Virus record (IMG/VR): IMGVR_UViG_3300012936_000156 | Span: 1-24,802 of that record | Strand: one strand, 5' to 3' | DNA length: 24,802 nt | DNA from: a virus | Shown here: positions 10,701-18,791 of the stretch, piece by piece | Numbering within the stretch: position 1 is the stretch's first letter | Layout of the letters: each line of letters begins with the position of its first letter | Position numbers and translations under genes: made by a program | The notes under the pieces: model-generated | What the model saw: the letters and a program-made list of their open reading frames with translations, nothing else | The model's database searches: none | What the model was told of the DNA's origin: nothing

Positions 10701-11352
10701 CACTACTAACAATTTCAAAAGGTAAACTTTGTCCTTGTACTGTGCTACTATAGGTGTATACAGGTCTATCTGTATTCAATGCATTAAATCTATACTGTGA
10801 ATGAGGTACACCTTGTATAACTTCTTGCTTTAACGGAGTACCAAAATTATTTTGTCCTCCTAATGCGGCATTCATAATTTTTATAAATTGTTCGTACCAA
10901 TCTGGGTTACTAGGATCATTCCAAGTAATTCTTTGTCCAGATAAATTAAAATTATTACTATCTGCTACATCTTCTGAGGTGCTAATTGTATCTATTTTTA
11001 ACATTCCTCCAGAGCTTTGATTACGCTTTGGATTGTAGGAAAGTAAACGTGCTAAACGCAACACAGACTCTCTACGTTCTGCAAGTTCTAAAAAGTTTTC
11101 ACGAGCATTTAAATCAATACGGAACGAAATATTTTGCCCTAAAAACGCAATTAGATCTATAAGTGCTAGATATTCACTGCTTTCAATATAATCATTAAAA
11201 TCCTCAGGATAATTGTTTCTGAGATATGCGATCATCGTTCTTCTTAGGTTGTCAAAGTCATAACTTTGGAAGTCTGCATTTCTAAAACTTTGATATATAC
11301 GCTTCCAATCCTCTGCAACCAAAAGTCTGTTTTGTCTGTCTGTAGATGACAT
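7789..11352 (-). CDS. 6: Baseplate wedge protein gp6
   Basis: Homologue of T4 gp6, the wedge subunit that forms the inner ring of the baseplate and controls its change of shape on sheath contraction. The 1187 residues greatly exceed the 660 of T4 gp6. The recognisable gp6 parts are the N-terminal region (about 10-105, with AEDWKRIYQSFRNADFQSYD and a Leu-rich helix around LALIDLIAFLGQNISFRIDL) and a C-terminal domain (about 1010-1122) containing NFFSLENWEFGESFYFTELS. Between them lie long beta-rich insertions. The protein ends in a Ser/Gly-rich tail (1159-1187) with ten consecutive serines and a GGGYGY end. It starts at ATG 11352 with AAGGA about 8 bases upstream and sits 59 bases after gp25, in a gap that carries a late-promoter-like element. 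The stop overlaps the next start as TAATG. Confidence 0.9.
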   Translation of the reverse strand: MSSTDRQNRLLVAEDWKRIYQSFRNADFQSYDFDNLRRTMIAYLRNNYPEDFNDYIESSEYLALIDLIAFLGQNISFRIDLNARENFLELAERRESVLRLARLLSYNPKRNQSSGGMLKIDTISTSEDVADSNNFNLSGQRITWNDPSNPDWYEQFIKIMNAALGGQNNFGTPLKQEVIQGVPHSQYRFNALNTDRPVYTYSSTVQGQSLPFEIVSSDIENKQITEEIPVIANSLACLYKDDNQGPGSSNTGFFLSFKQGTLDDGEFSVSNPSTNQIIDLDAINVNNSDVWLFQLNDQGQEVEYWTKVDAVEGNNVIYNSLNKNIRNLYAVKTRIQDRISLVFSDGVFGNLPKGRFKAVFRTSANNSYTIKPEEMQNIRITVPYLSKSGIPESITITASLQYTVSNSSSSETNESIKRNAPATYYTQNRMITAEDYNVAPLGISQEIIKVKSVNRNASGISRYFDLKDTTGKYSSTNLFGNDGVIYKKSDDLRTSFNFTTQTDIESAITNVIEPIIRDRKILNYYLSNFTKIITADLNAEWVSSTTDTNRSTGYITDADAKKYKVGPFTANNLRFIEPGTLIKFVAPTGFHFMADNSHALMSGPANHPNAITYKWTKVVSVSADGTTVADSGLGPIVLNDLIPSGAVLQEVRPKLANVITDAVKTQIIDQAFATNTFGLRYDVENRQWRLITNSNLDTVSGFSTGKAGDTSNQNLDASWLLYFKTDGERYDITYRTLTYVFESDKEIKFYFDSTDKIYDNSTGQIIKDKIEVLNINNQPDSSSPFTRSYDWEVIKEFRDAEGYVDTKKIEIGFFDVDDDGVVDNPESFVDIVDELTNPENKYIFVKKYITTDGIEDFKFVDNTVEDIKIFASQSAIGAYSQYNVGQIFYTRDTGLFYTLDSAKANLVLSDSYKGYIGRNGIKFRYLHSADYNKRIDPAASNLVDIHLLTRAYDISYRQWLNGDITTKPLPPSSDQLYQSYGSDLDKIKSISDEIIYHPVKYKPLFGSKAEVSLQATFKIVKNPDSVINDNEIRANVIESINNFFSLENWEFGESFYFTELSTYIMNQLTPDIVSIVIVPKATSQSFGSLFEIKAEADEIFINSAGVDDVEVIDAITAGRLKATGNVVTASQETVSTGVQSSSTGSMISTMSTGGGLDTSSSSSSSSSSGSSSGNSGSSGSSGGGYGY
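7837..7878 (-). repeat. 9-bp near-tandem repeat encoding the poly-Ser tail of gp6
   Basis: On the plus strand the unit TGAACTACT occurs at 7837-7845, 7861-7869 and 7870-7878, with a one-base variant (TGAGCTACT) at 7852-7860; three copies are directly tandem. On the coding strand these give Ser-Ser-Ser triplets. The unit is a multiple of three, so copy-number change by slippage would lengthen or shorten the serine run without breaking the frame. Confidence 0.8.
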
Positions 11353-11377
11353 GTTCGTTCCTTATATTAGTTACATG

Positions 11378-11385
11378 TATTTATT
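11378..11385 (-). promoter_or_regulatory. Candidate late promoter element upstream of gp6
   Basis: The minus strand reads AATAAATA, 7 of 8 bases of the T4 late -10 element TATAAATA, with its 3' end 26 bases upstream of the gp6 ATG. A Shine-Dalgarno AAGGA lies between it and the start. This 59-base gap between gp25 and gp6 is the longest non-coding gap inside the minus-strand operon, which fits an internal promoter. No -35 is expected for a gp55-type sigma. The call is inference from motif and spacing; AT-rich sequence yields such motifs by chance. Confidence 0.45.
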
Positions 11386-11411
11386 TGAAATTGATAAGTG
11401 CGTATATTATT

Positions 11412-11861
11412 TTATGCAGTTAGCCCAGCATTTTCATCAAAGTCTAAACGCATTTTTTCTGAAATGTTGTATGGCAAATAAGTTAAATCTAATTCTATTT
11501 GTATACCACTTTCATAAGTAGAAACACTTACATTGTTTACTTGCATTCGCGGATCGTAATTTACAATAGCTGTAACGTTTTCAGCAATAGCAGATTTAAG
11601 GTCATCCGTAAAAGGTTCAAACAATGCCTCCCAAATAATTGTTCCAAATTCAGGATTTTCAAGTTTTTCTCCTTGTCTTATATGGAAATTGTTTATTAAA
11701 TCCTGCTTTATTAATGCTAAATCGTATAGAGTACTGCTTGTTGCTTCTGGATTGACTGTGCTTATACCTCTATATGCTTTACTTTTAACAACAGGGGCTT
11801 CTGTTACACTCTTTGTAGCAACATTTATTCTACTATATAAATTTTTTTCTAAAGTACTCAT
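11412..11861 (-). CDS. 25: Baseplate wedge protein gp25
   Basis: Homologue of T4 gp25 (132 residues there, 149 here), the small conserved wedge core protein that links wedge to hub and nucleates the sheath; relatives occur in type VI secretion (TssE) and other contractile machines. The gp25/GpW-type signature is visible as IRQGEKLENPEFGTIIWEAL followed by FEPFTDDL, then the beta-strand end NNVSVSTYESGIQIELDLTY. The upstream PAAR stop ends 8 bases before the start. No good Shine-Dalgarno is visible (an AGGTG lies about 17 bases upstream), so translation may depend on coupling to the PAAR gene. It is followed by gp6, the same order as T4-like baseplate cassettes. Confidence 0.93.
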   Translation of the reverse strand: MSTLEKNLYSRINVATKSVTEAPVVKSKAYRGISTVNPEATSSTLYDLALIKQDLINNFHIRQGEKLENPEFGTIIWEALFEPFTDDLKSAIAENVTAIVNYDPRMQVNNVSVSTYESGIQIELDLTYLPYNISEKMRLDFDENAGLTA

Positions 11862-11869
11862 ATCAATAT

Positions 11870-12175
11870 TTATACACCTATGTTAACAACAGCAGAGCCA
11901 GTTGTTATATTACCCGCATCACAAGCATCACCAACTCTTCCTACTAATTTACCTGCGATTTTGACAACCGAACTACTACCCCTTACTTGTTCTACATGAT
12001 TAGGACATGCAGGTGGATTATGCGAATGAGAAACAGTAGGATCACCTAATCTACACACTAGCTCTCCTTCAATTTTAACAAAACTTTGAGTAGGAGTATC
12101 TAGTGTTGATTCACTAGTACATCCATGTCCTGTTTTGAATTTATCACCTTTTCTTGCTACGTCACCATCTGCCAT
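11870..12175 (-). CDS. 5.4: PAAR-domain spike tip protein (gp5.4-like)
   Basis: A 101-residue PAAR protein expected to sit as a sharp metal-bound cone on the end of the gp5 spike and pierce the outer membrane. Visible PAAR features are the ARKGDKFKTGHGC start, two glycine-rich half repeats (VKIEGELVCRLGDP and VKIAGKLVGRVGDA) and potential metal ligands C19, C41, H50, H52, C57, H60 and C85 plus H17. Length is close to T4 gp5.4 (97 residues). Its ATG overlaps the stop of the CHAP gene as TAATG, and it lies two genes below the spike, fitting a spike-tip role. Which residues bind the metal cannot be decided by eye. Confidence 0.9.
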   Translation of the reverse strand: MADGDVARKGDKFKTGHGCTSESTLDTPTQSFVKIEGELVCRLGDPTVSHSHNPPACPNHVEQVRGSSSVVKIAGKLVGRVGDACDAGNITTGSAVVNIGV

Positions 12176-12930
12176 TATACTGTTGTATCCGTTCCTGCTT
12201 GAGCCGCCGTTGTACCATCAATTGGCACATCATATTCTTTTGGCAAACTCCAATTACGTTTCATACTTTTAACATACTGACTTGTACTATTAAAACTGTA
12301 GTTAGAAACTTTTGCATTATTGCCTTGATTTCCGCCCAATACTTTAATAACTCCATTGCTGGTTATTTCTTGCACAAATCCTATATGTCCACCGCTACGT
12401 GTTTTTGATTTAAAAATAACTACATCCCATTTACGTATCTTACCTGTATCTCTCCAGTCAACTTCGCTACCCCAATTATACCATGCTTGGCTAGACATTG
12501 AAGGTTTTACAGGAATACCTGCTGTATATAAAGCCCAACTCACAAAAGCCGCACACCAAGCATATGCCATTGCACTACTATCTCTAGTGTAAGCGTTTCC
12601 GCAAACTTTATAAACTTCTAAAATTCTTGGGTTACCTGGTTCACCTCTTTCACGCCAGTCTTGTGTAAGCACATTTGTTAAAAGTGCATCTAATTTTTCC
12701 CATCCTGGTCCGGACGGCAAAGGTCCTGGTGTAATGTTAGGATCTAAAGGAGGTAAATTTGTACTATTGCTTCCTGTATATGATCTTGCTCCAGGACCTG
12801 TACTAGGATAGTCTCCTTCTAAATCTAAATAATTATATCTGTTCGCTTCTAATAAATCTGTCCATGCTTCGTTGTCTTGAATTTGTGCCGGATCAACAAC
12901 AGGACTAAATGGTATTACAACTTGACACAT
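12175..12930 (-). CDS. CHAP/NlpC-type peptidoglycan hydrolase of the tail
   Basis: A 251-residue protein with a Pro/Gly-rich N-terminal 75 residues, probably a flexible or docking part, followed by a papain-like amidase/endopeptidase domain at about 76-230. The Cys motif is AWCAAFVSWAL (C126), the His motif GGHIGFVQEI (H182), followed by VLGGNQGN (N201). The pattern matches the TIGR02594/CHAP-like group that cleaves peptide bonds or the amide link in peptidoglycan. Placed between the spike and PAAR genes with TAATG overlaps on both sides and a good AGGAG upstream of its start, it is probably a virion component that opens the wall during injection rather than a lysis enzyme. That role is inferred from context. 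Confidence 0.82.
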   Translation of the reverse strand: MCQVVIPFSPVVDPAQIQDNEAWTDLLEANRYNYLDLEGDYPSTGPGARSYTGSNSTNLPPLDPNITPGPLPSGPGWEKLDALLTNVLTQDWRERGEPGNPRILEVYKVCGNAYTRDSSAMAYAWCAAFVSWALYTAGIPVKPSMSSQAWYNWGSEVDWRDTGKIRKWDVVIFKSKTRSGGHIGFVQEITSNGVIKVLGGNQGNNAKVSNYSFNSTSQYVKSMKRNWSLPKEYDVPIDGTTAAQAGTDTTV

Positions 12931-15545
12931 TATACTACTCCTGAATTCCTTGGGTCATTAACATCTTTACCTGCTACAAGTAAAACATCATTTGGATCTC
13001 TTATCCAGTCTGGATCATATTTTCCGTCAGGCAAATATTTTGCTTTTAGATAACCTTGGTCTTTTGGAAAACCTAATCTGAATCCACCTTCTGTACCTGC
13101 TATTGCAAATCTAAAGTTACCTAATGTACCTCTACCAAAATCTTTGTAACGTTCTTTTAGATAAGCGGCCGTAACTTTTACAGACTTATCTACATCTGTT
13201 AACATAATAGTTGGATCATCTACTATTTCTACACCAAATGGATTTGTAGCAGGATCTACTAATTCTTCTTTGGTTAAACCTGCAAGTTTTCCGTAGCGTT
13301 GATAATTTGCTTTACCTGTTAATTGTATTAAACCACGACCAATATATTTTCCGCCATCGCCTGCCGCTGTATTACCCATACCTGGTCCAATTCTACTTGT
13401 ATATCCGTATACAAGTTCAAAGAATGTTGCTTTATCTTTTTTAATTTCTGTAAGTTCTGCATCACTAACTGTTCTAGCCGCACTAAAAATAGAACGTATA
13501 CGTGCATTGCTAGTTCCACCATAACCACTTTCTGTTCTTAATTGAAGTGCTGATTCTGTTTCTGCTGTTGCTATTGCCGCATACACTTGTTCTTCTGAAA
13601 ATCCTTCTGCAAATAACGCCGCCGCAAATTTACGTGAAAGTTCTTGCTTACTTACTTTCACTGGTTCTGGATCAGCAGGGATATCAACAGCTCTTGTTGG
13701 ATCAAATCTTTGACTTGCTTCTCCAACTTGTCCTGTATTGTTGTAACTATTTGCCTGCGTTCCGCTAAACTTAACGGTACCGCCTGGACCTCTTTTAAAA
13801 GTATCAGGTGTACTTGGTGGATAAGTTTCTGGTTGTGAATTACCTGCTCTAATATTATCACTATTATATTTTATAGGATCATAATGTTCATGTTCAAACC
13901 AAGGTTCCTGTGTTGGTCGTCTACTAGTTTGTAGAGCCACTTCTGGTGGAGTAGGATCAACGATATTCGGTGCTGGTGGAATAGTTGCTTCTCTAGGAGC
14001 TTGTGGTGTTGCTGGTGTTGCGCCTTGTATATCAATATCTAATCCGTCACTGTAAATAACCATATTAGCACCAGCATGTAAATTTTGTGTAGCATCAGTA
14101 CGTAATATCATTGAGCCTACACTTTTAACATCAAAAATATTACCAGATTCTATTTTAGTAGCTAGTGTGCTTTTTTGTGATATTTCTGCTTCAGCTAAAA
14201 CATTTATATTGCCTAAAGTTTTTAAATGATAATCACCATCGGTAGTAATTTTTACATAATCACAACCTTCAATACCTACACCAGTTGTGCTTCCTAGTGC
14301 TAGGTTTTCATTTGCTATTACACTTTGTTTTCCGCCAGCTACAATGCTTCCATCATTATTTGCATATAACACTAAGTTTGTACTTGTATTAAGACTAATG
14401 TCATCTCCAGCATTTACACTGTATTGTGAACCTGCAATAATATTTGTACTGCCAAAACTACTTGTTCTAATTTTATCTGCAACAATATTAAGTGTTTCAC
14501 CTGCTGTGATGTTTATATCTTTGTCAGCAGTAAAGTTAATATCTTGTTGTGTCCTTACACTTATACTATCTCTTGCATAGATATCTATTTTACCATTGCT
14601 TGTAAGTTCAACCCAAGCAGTACCTTTACTGTTACCTATGTAAATTAAGTCTTCTGTGTTATGTAAAAGTATTTGATGTCCGGTTCGTGTTCTTAACCTT
14701 ACATGTTCATTGTGTGGTAGTGTAGGATCTCCTCCAGTTTCACCTGCTTCTAAATTAACATATTGCATAGGTGTTTCATCTGGTCTGCCTACACGTAAAA
14801 ACTTATCATCACCGTCATCCATTACAAAAGCACTACCACCTAATCTACTTTTAGGAAATAATGTTTTTTGTCCTTCTACTCCTAGTTCAGCTTTTGGTGC
14901 ACCTTCACGTTTATCTAACGGGCCAGGAGTACTCCAACCAAATACTGCACTTGGTATATCGCGTCTAGCACTACTAGTTGTAATACCTCTTATTTCATCT
15001 TCTATTAATCCTTGTTGTATATAAGGTTTTAACAAATCTAAATGTGCATTTTTTCTATTTGTTGTAGGATCACTGCTTACAGTTGTAGTTGTATATTTGT
15101 TATATTCTGCCGCTGGTCCTTTTTTAGGAAAATCTCTAAGCAAAGATGTGCTTGCATATCCAGGCAACATAAAATTCATAAATTCATCTTGGATACAACC
15201 TATCCAATAACATTTGGCTGTATTACCTTCTGCAAAAATTACAAGGACTCTAGTTCCAACGTCAGGTGGTACTGCCCAAAATCCTGAACTTTGTTGTGTA
15301 TGCCTGTAACCTTCATTTTTTGAAACTTGACTTACAGGTGTTACATTATAAAATGGACTAAGATAACTTGCTTCAAATACTTGTCCTGAACGTTCAGGTT
15401 GGTTACCTGCAGATGTTTGCTTTAGTAACTCTACTTGTAAAGTTCCCATATACTTTGAATCAAGGTTATTAACGACTATTGCTTCAAATGGACCTGGAGA
15501 TAATATATCTTTTGCAACTCTAGATCGCCTGTCAGGTAACGGCAT
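12930..15545 (-). CDS. 5: gp5-like baseplate spike with OB fold, beta-helix and C-terminal GH19 lysozyme domain
   Basis: An 871-residue cell-puncturing protein. Residues about 17-125 form a gp5-type OB domain (FEAIVVNNLDSKYMGTLQVE, then PPDVGTRVLVIFAEG). Residues about 285-510 carry short repeating strands such as DISVRTQQDINFTADKDINI-like units, typical of the triple beta-helix of spikes (VgrG/gp5). A Pro-rich linker spans about 505-635. Residues about 636-850 are GH19-like (chitinase/muramidase): TAETESAL with E664 as likely catalytic acid, E672 as possible second, and GGKYIGRGLIQLTGKANYQR. T4 gp5 instead carries a GH24-type lysozyme between OB fold and helix, so the enzyme here differs in family and position. 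A strong AAGGAGGA precedes the ATG, and the start overlaps the upstream stop as TAATG. Confidence 0.88.
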   Translation of the reverse strand: MPLPDRRSRVAKDILSPGPFEAIVVNNLDSKYMGTLQVELLKQTSAGNQPERSGQVFEASYLSPFYNVTPVSQVSKNEGYRHTQQSSGFWAVPPDVGTRVLVIFAEGNTAKCYWIGCIQDEFMNFMLPGYASTSLLRDFPKKGPAAEYNKYTTTTVSSDPTTNRKNAHLDLLKPYIQQGLIEDEIRGITTSSARRDIPSAVFGWSTPGPLDKREGAPKAELGVEGQKTLFPKSRLGGSAFVMDDGDDKFLRVGRPDETPMQYVNLEAGETGGDPTLPHNEHVRLRTRTGHQILLHNTEDLIYIGNSKGTAWVELTSNGKIDIYARDSISVRTQQDINFTADKDINITAGETLNIVADKIRTSSFGSTNIIAGSQYSVNAGDDISLNTSTNLVLYANNDGSIVAGGKQSVIANENLALGSTTGVGIEGCDYVKITTDGDYHLKTLGNINVLAEAEISQKSTLATKIESGNIFDVKSVGSMILRTDATQNLHAGANMVIYSDGLDIDIQGATPATPQAPREATIPPAPNIVDPTPPEVALQTSRRPTQEPWFEHEHYDPIKYNSDNIRAGNSQPETYPPSTPDTFKRGPGGTVKFSGTQANSYNNTGQVGEASQRFDPTRAVDIPADPEPVKVSKQELSRKFAAALFAEGFSEEQVYAAIATAETESALQLRTESGYGGTSNARIRSIFSAARTVSDAELTEIKKDKATFFELVYGYTSRIGPGMGNTAAGDGGKYIGRGLIQLTGKANYQRYGKLAGLTKEELVDPATNPFGVEIVDDPTIMLTDVDKSVKVTAAYLKERYKDFGRGTLGNFRFAIAGTEGGFRLGFPKDQGYLKAKYLPDGKYDPDWIRDPNDVLLVAGKDVNDPRNSGVV

Positions 15546-18500
15546 TAAAATCCTCCTTCAAAGCGTCCGGTTTTTTTGTTGTACATAATATTACCACCTA
15601 AATCAGCTCTTGGTAAGTTTACAGGAGGTAAACTAATATCACCTATTTTTTGATTGTTTAATTGTTGTAATCTTCTTGCCGCTTCAGTAGAAGCACTTTC
15701 TATTGCATTTGGAATATCTACAGGAACCATCTTACTTGCTTTAGCAATAGCATCAAAATTTACATTTGGAAAATCCGTTTTTGGAATCATTGTATTTGTA
15801 CTAAACCCATCTGCCCAACCACCAGGTAGTTCAACACTAGGTATATTAAGTCCTTTAGCTTTGTCAACTATACTGCCAACACTAGTAGGAAGTCCTGCTG
15901 ATAAATCTCCAGTTGTTGATCTTAGTTGACTTAATAAATCACTACCAGCACCTAAAACATCACTTCCATTTAAATTTAGCTGAGTAAGGTTAGCCAGTTC
16001 GCCAGCTTTGGATGCTAATCCTTGGAAGTCTAATCCTATTTGATTTAAATCTCCTAATGATACACTTTTTTGAAAATCTGAAAAAGCAGATCCAACTTGA
16101 CCAAAAGCACTTTGTATATCAGGACTACGTAATACATCTTGCGTTTTCTTTAATACACTTTGTAAATTTTGAAAGCCGGGTAATAGTTTTTCAGCTTCTG
16201 CAACATATGATTGGATATTTGCACCGTTCTCTAAAGTTGCCGCTGAACTTTTGATTGTTTGATTAAATTCAACTGCACGTTCGTTAACACTTTCTGCAGG
16301 ATTTGTTACAGGTACAAGAGCACCAACATTTTGTTTTGGTCCACTTTCTTCTTGATATTTTATTCTGTGCATTATAAGTTTTTGCGTAAATGCATTTTTT
16401 TCGATATAACTGTAAACTCTTGTTACACGATAAATTCCACTAAACGTATCTACAATAATTAAATCTTCTGGAAAGATCATTTTACCTGTAGATAAATCAT
16501 AATCAACAGGTGTTCTAAACAACACATTTATATGCACTTCACTTTTTGCATGATCCATATGACCGTCAGCATTCATATTTGTATATGACGTATCTTTTGC
16601 ATGATAATTTCCAATTCCGCTGTCACTAATATAAAAAGGATCTCCCATAATAGTCATTTCAACGTTTATCATATCAGCATCAGAAAATAACAATCTATCA
16701 TTAAATTCTCTTGCAACACTTATTTCAGGATCATCTATACCTGCACTATTGTTACCGCTTACATTTTTTACAGAATCTTTTTGTGCAACTGTACCTTCGG
16801 GTGCTACACCTCCGCCGCCAGTACCATCAGATGTCTTAAACTCAGGTTGAGGTTTGCCTGCGGCTTGTTTTCCTGCCGCTCCTGTAGTAGCACTTGCACT
16901 TGCTCCGCCTTTGTCAGCTTTTGCAGGATAAATGAAAGCATTATTATATTGTATTTCAAAGTCTAAAATATCTTTATTTTTTCCTGTGTAAATGTAATTG
17001 TATTCTTTAGCACATTCTTTTTTTAGATTTGAAAGTTCCTGTGCAGGTGCTGTTGGACCTTGGAAATGACTGCTGTGAAACTTTCTTGGAATAATTCTAT
17101 ATACATAAAGTTGTGGATATGCTCCGCTACGTTCTAATTCTTTTTCGTCTTTCATTATGTATGTGTCAGTTTCAACAATATACCAATCTACAAAACCCTT
17201 ATCGTCAGTTATGTTCATAAGTTGTTTTGCAAGGGCTTTTCCATACATACTTGAAAGTAATACTTCTTCAATAATTTCTTGTATTCTTTGTCCTGCCTTG
17301 AATTTAAATACACGAATATCATCGCTTAATTGCATGTTTGGACTTGATCTTTTAAAAAAAGGATACTTTGCTTTAAGTGCTTTTTCATCTGCAAGTCCTT
17401 GAGAATTCATAGGTTGTACACCGCCTGCTAACGGATCATCAATAATAAGTTTGCTTCCAATTATATTATTGCTTTGATCACTTGCGGCATATTTTTTAAA
17501 TAAAACTTCTATAGTATTACTACTTGTAGATTTATTTGAAAGAGCAGAATAAAATTCTTGGAAACTTTCTGGCACAGGTTCTTTATCTGCTTTAGAACCT
17601 ATAATACTTGCATAAAACATTTCTAAGTTTCCTGGATCGGCATTATACCTAGGGTCACCGCCGTCGCCAAAGTCGTGGTAATCATGAGCGGGTGCTTTAG
17701 TAGCACTTCCTCCAAATTCACCTTGCGGTCCATATGCTTCCCAACCTGCACTATCTGTAGCAGGATCTCCTGGAAATAATATTACATACTGATCAGGACT
17801 AGAAACTTGATTTTTTTCTTTCATGTCTTTTAGACGCTTATTCATAATCTCTGTGAGACTTTGTGCGCCTGTTTGTAACATTTCTCTAATTGTTCTACCT
17901 TTTAAAGCTACATCAGTTTTTACTTGTTGTACACTATCATTAAGTGCTTGTTCGTTCCATGCTATACCTTCACAACTATAGGTGCTACCTCCACCGTCTA
18001 CACTGAATCTACTTTCTGTAAGTCTAATTGGTAATATTCTTCTACCGTACGGAGCTCGCATACTGTTTCCGTCTACATCATATCCTATAAATTCTAACAT
18101 TAATGCAAATGGTGCAAGTGTGTAATCTTTATATCCAGCTTTAAGAGCTCCAACTTTTAATGCTTGAAAAAACATTCCCATGCTGTACGGTTCAAGTACT
18201 TCAAATGTAATAGCATTTACATTTGCATTTTTTCCGTAACGTCCTGGTTCTATGTTTGAATCTAATTCTAAATTATCAATAAAGAATTCAACATTTGCTC
18301 CTAGTGCTTGTTCAATTCTTGTTTTCTTTTTCTTTGCACCAATTCCTCCACCACTACGTAGAATTGGAAATTTAAATCCATCTTTCCTATAAGTTTTTGT
18401 AGGTTCATTAATTTCCTCTTGACTTAATACTGCTAAGGTCATTATACAATTCATGCTTGCAAAATCTTCTAGCTCGTTAGGCCAAGGTGGTGGACTCTCG

Positions 18501-18790
18501 CCAGGAACTAATTCCCCAGCTTTAATTCCTACTCCAATAGGACCTGGCTTTGCAGGTAAATTTGCTTTAAATGTTTTTGGGCTAACACTAGCGTTTGCGA
18601 CTCCAATCTCTCCTGCTGTAAATTTTGTGCCGCCTGCTACTTCTCCTAATCCCAAACTTTGTGCTTCACTTTGTAATACATTACGTGCTTTATCAATGTT
18701 TGCTTGTAAATTTCCTGCAAATTCTGGAATATTATCTTTTAATTGGTTGAACTTACTTGTAATATTGTTCTTGATTAGATTAAAACTCAC
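15545..18790 (-). CDS. Large baseplate hub-like structural protein (gp27 position)
   Basis: A 1081-residue protein immediately upstream of the spike gene, the place expected for the gp27-type hub that holds gp5. The core has phage hub-like segments: APFALMLEFIGYDVDGNS and IRLTESRFSVDGGGSTYSCE (about 226-275), FKAGQRIQEIIEEVL (497-511), KEYNYIYTGKNKDILDFEIQ (595-614) and EMTIMGDPFYISDSG (711-725). These resemble the gp27/gpD/VgrG hub fold, though a profile search was not possible. An Ala/Gly-rich linker lies at about 627-690 and a helical plus Pro-rich tail follows 820. The start is GTG one base after the gp53 stop, with AGGA upstream; this GTG gives the natural MSFNLIKN start. It could be a hub fused to additional tail modules. 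Confidence 0.6.
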   Translation of the reverse strand: MSFNLIKNNITSKFNQLKDNIPEFAGNLQANIDKARNVLQSEAQSLGLGEVAGGTKFTAGEIGVANASVSPKTFKANLPAKPGPIGVGIKAGELVPGESPPPWPNELEDFASMNCIMTLAVLSQEEINEPTKTYRKDGFKFPILRSGGGIGAKKKKTRIEQALGANVEFFIDNLELDSNIEPGRYGKNANVNAITFEVLEPYSMGMFFQALKVGALKAGYKDYTLAPFALMLEFIGYDVDGNSMRAPYGRRILPIRLTESRFSVDGGGSTYSCEGIAWNEQALNDSVQQVKTDVALKGRTIREMLQTGAQSLTEIMNKRLKDMKEKNQVSSPDQYVILFPGDPATDSAGWEAYGPQGEFGGSATKAPAHDYHDFGDGGDPRYNADPGNLEMFYASIIGSKADKEPVPESFQEFYSALSNKSTSSNTIEVLFKKYAASDQSNNIIGSKLIIDDPLAGGVQPMNSQGLADEKALKAKYPFFKRSSPNMQLSDDIRVFKFKAGQRIQEIIEEVLLSSMYGKALAKQLMNITDDKGFVDWYIVETDTYIMKDEKELERSGAYPQLYVYRIIPRKFHSSHFQGPTAPAQELSNLKKECAKEYNYIYTGKNKDILDFEIQYNNAFIYPAKADKGGASASATTGAAGKQAAGKPQPEFKTSDGTGGGGVAPEGTVAQKDSVKNVSGNNSAGIDDPEISVAREFNDRLLFSDADMINVEMTIMGDPFYISDSGIGNYHAKDTSYTNMNADGHMDHAKSEVHINVLFRTPVDYDLSTGKMIFPEDLIIVDTFSGIYRVTRVYSYIEKNAFTQKLIMHRIKYQEESGPKQNVGALVPVTNPAESVNERAVEFNQTIKSSAATLENGANIQSYVAEAEKLLPGFQNLQSVLKKTQDVLRSPDIQSAFGQVGSAFSDFQKSVSLGDLNQIGLDFQGLASKAGELANLTQLNLNGSDVLGAGSDLLSQLRSTTGDLSAGLPTSVGSIVDKAKGLNIPSVELPGGWADGFSTNTMIPKTDFPNVNFDAIAKASKMVPVDIPNAIESASTEAARRLQQLNNQKIGDISLPPVNLPRADLGGNIMYNKKTGRFEGGF

Positions 18791-18791
18791 G

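Noticed and set aside
14287-15024. Plus-strand ORFs of about 100 codons opposite the spike gene, and others opposite gp6 and the hub gene
   Set aside because: Antisense to long well-supported genes with recognisable domains; no start signals.
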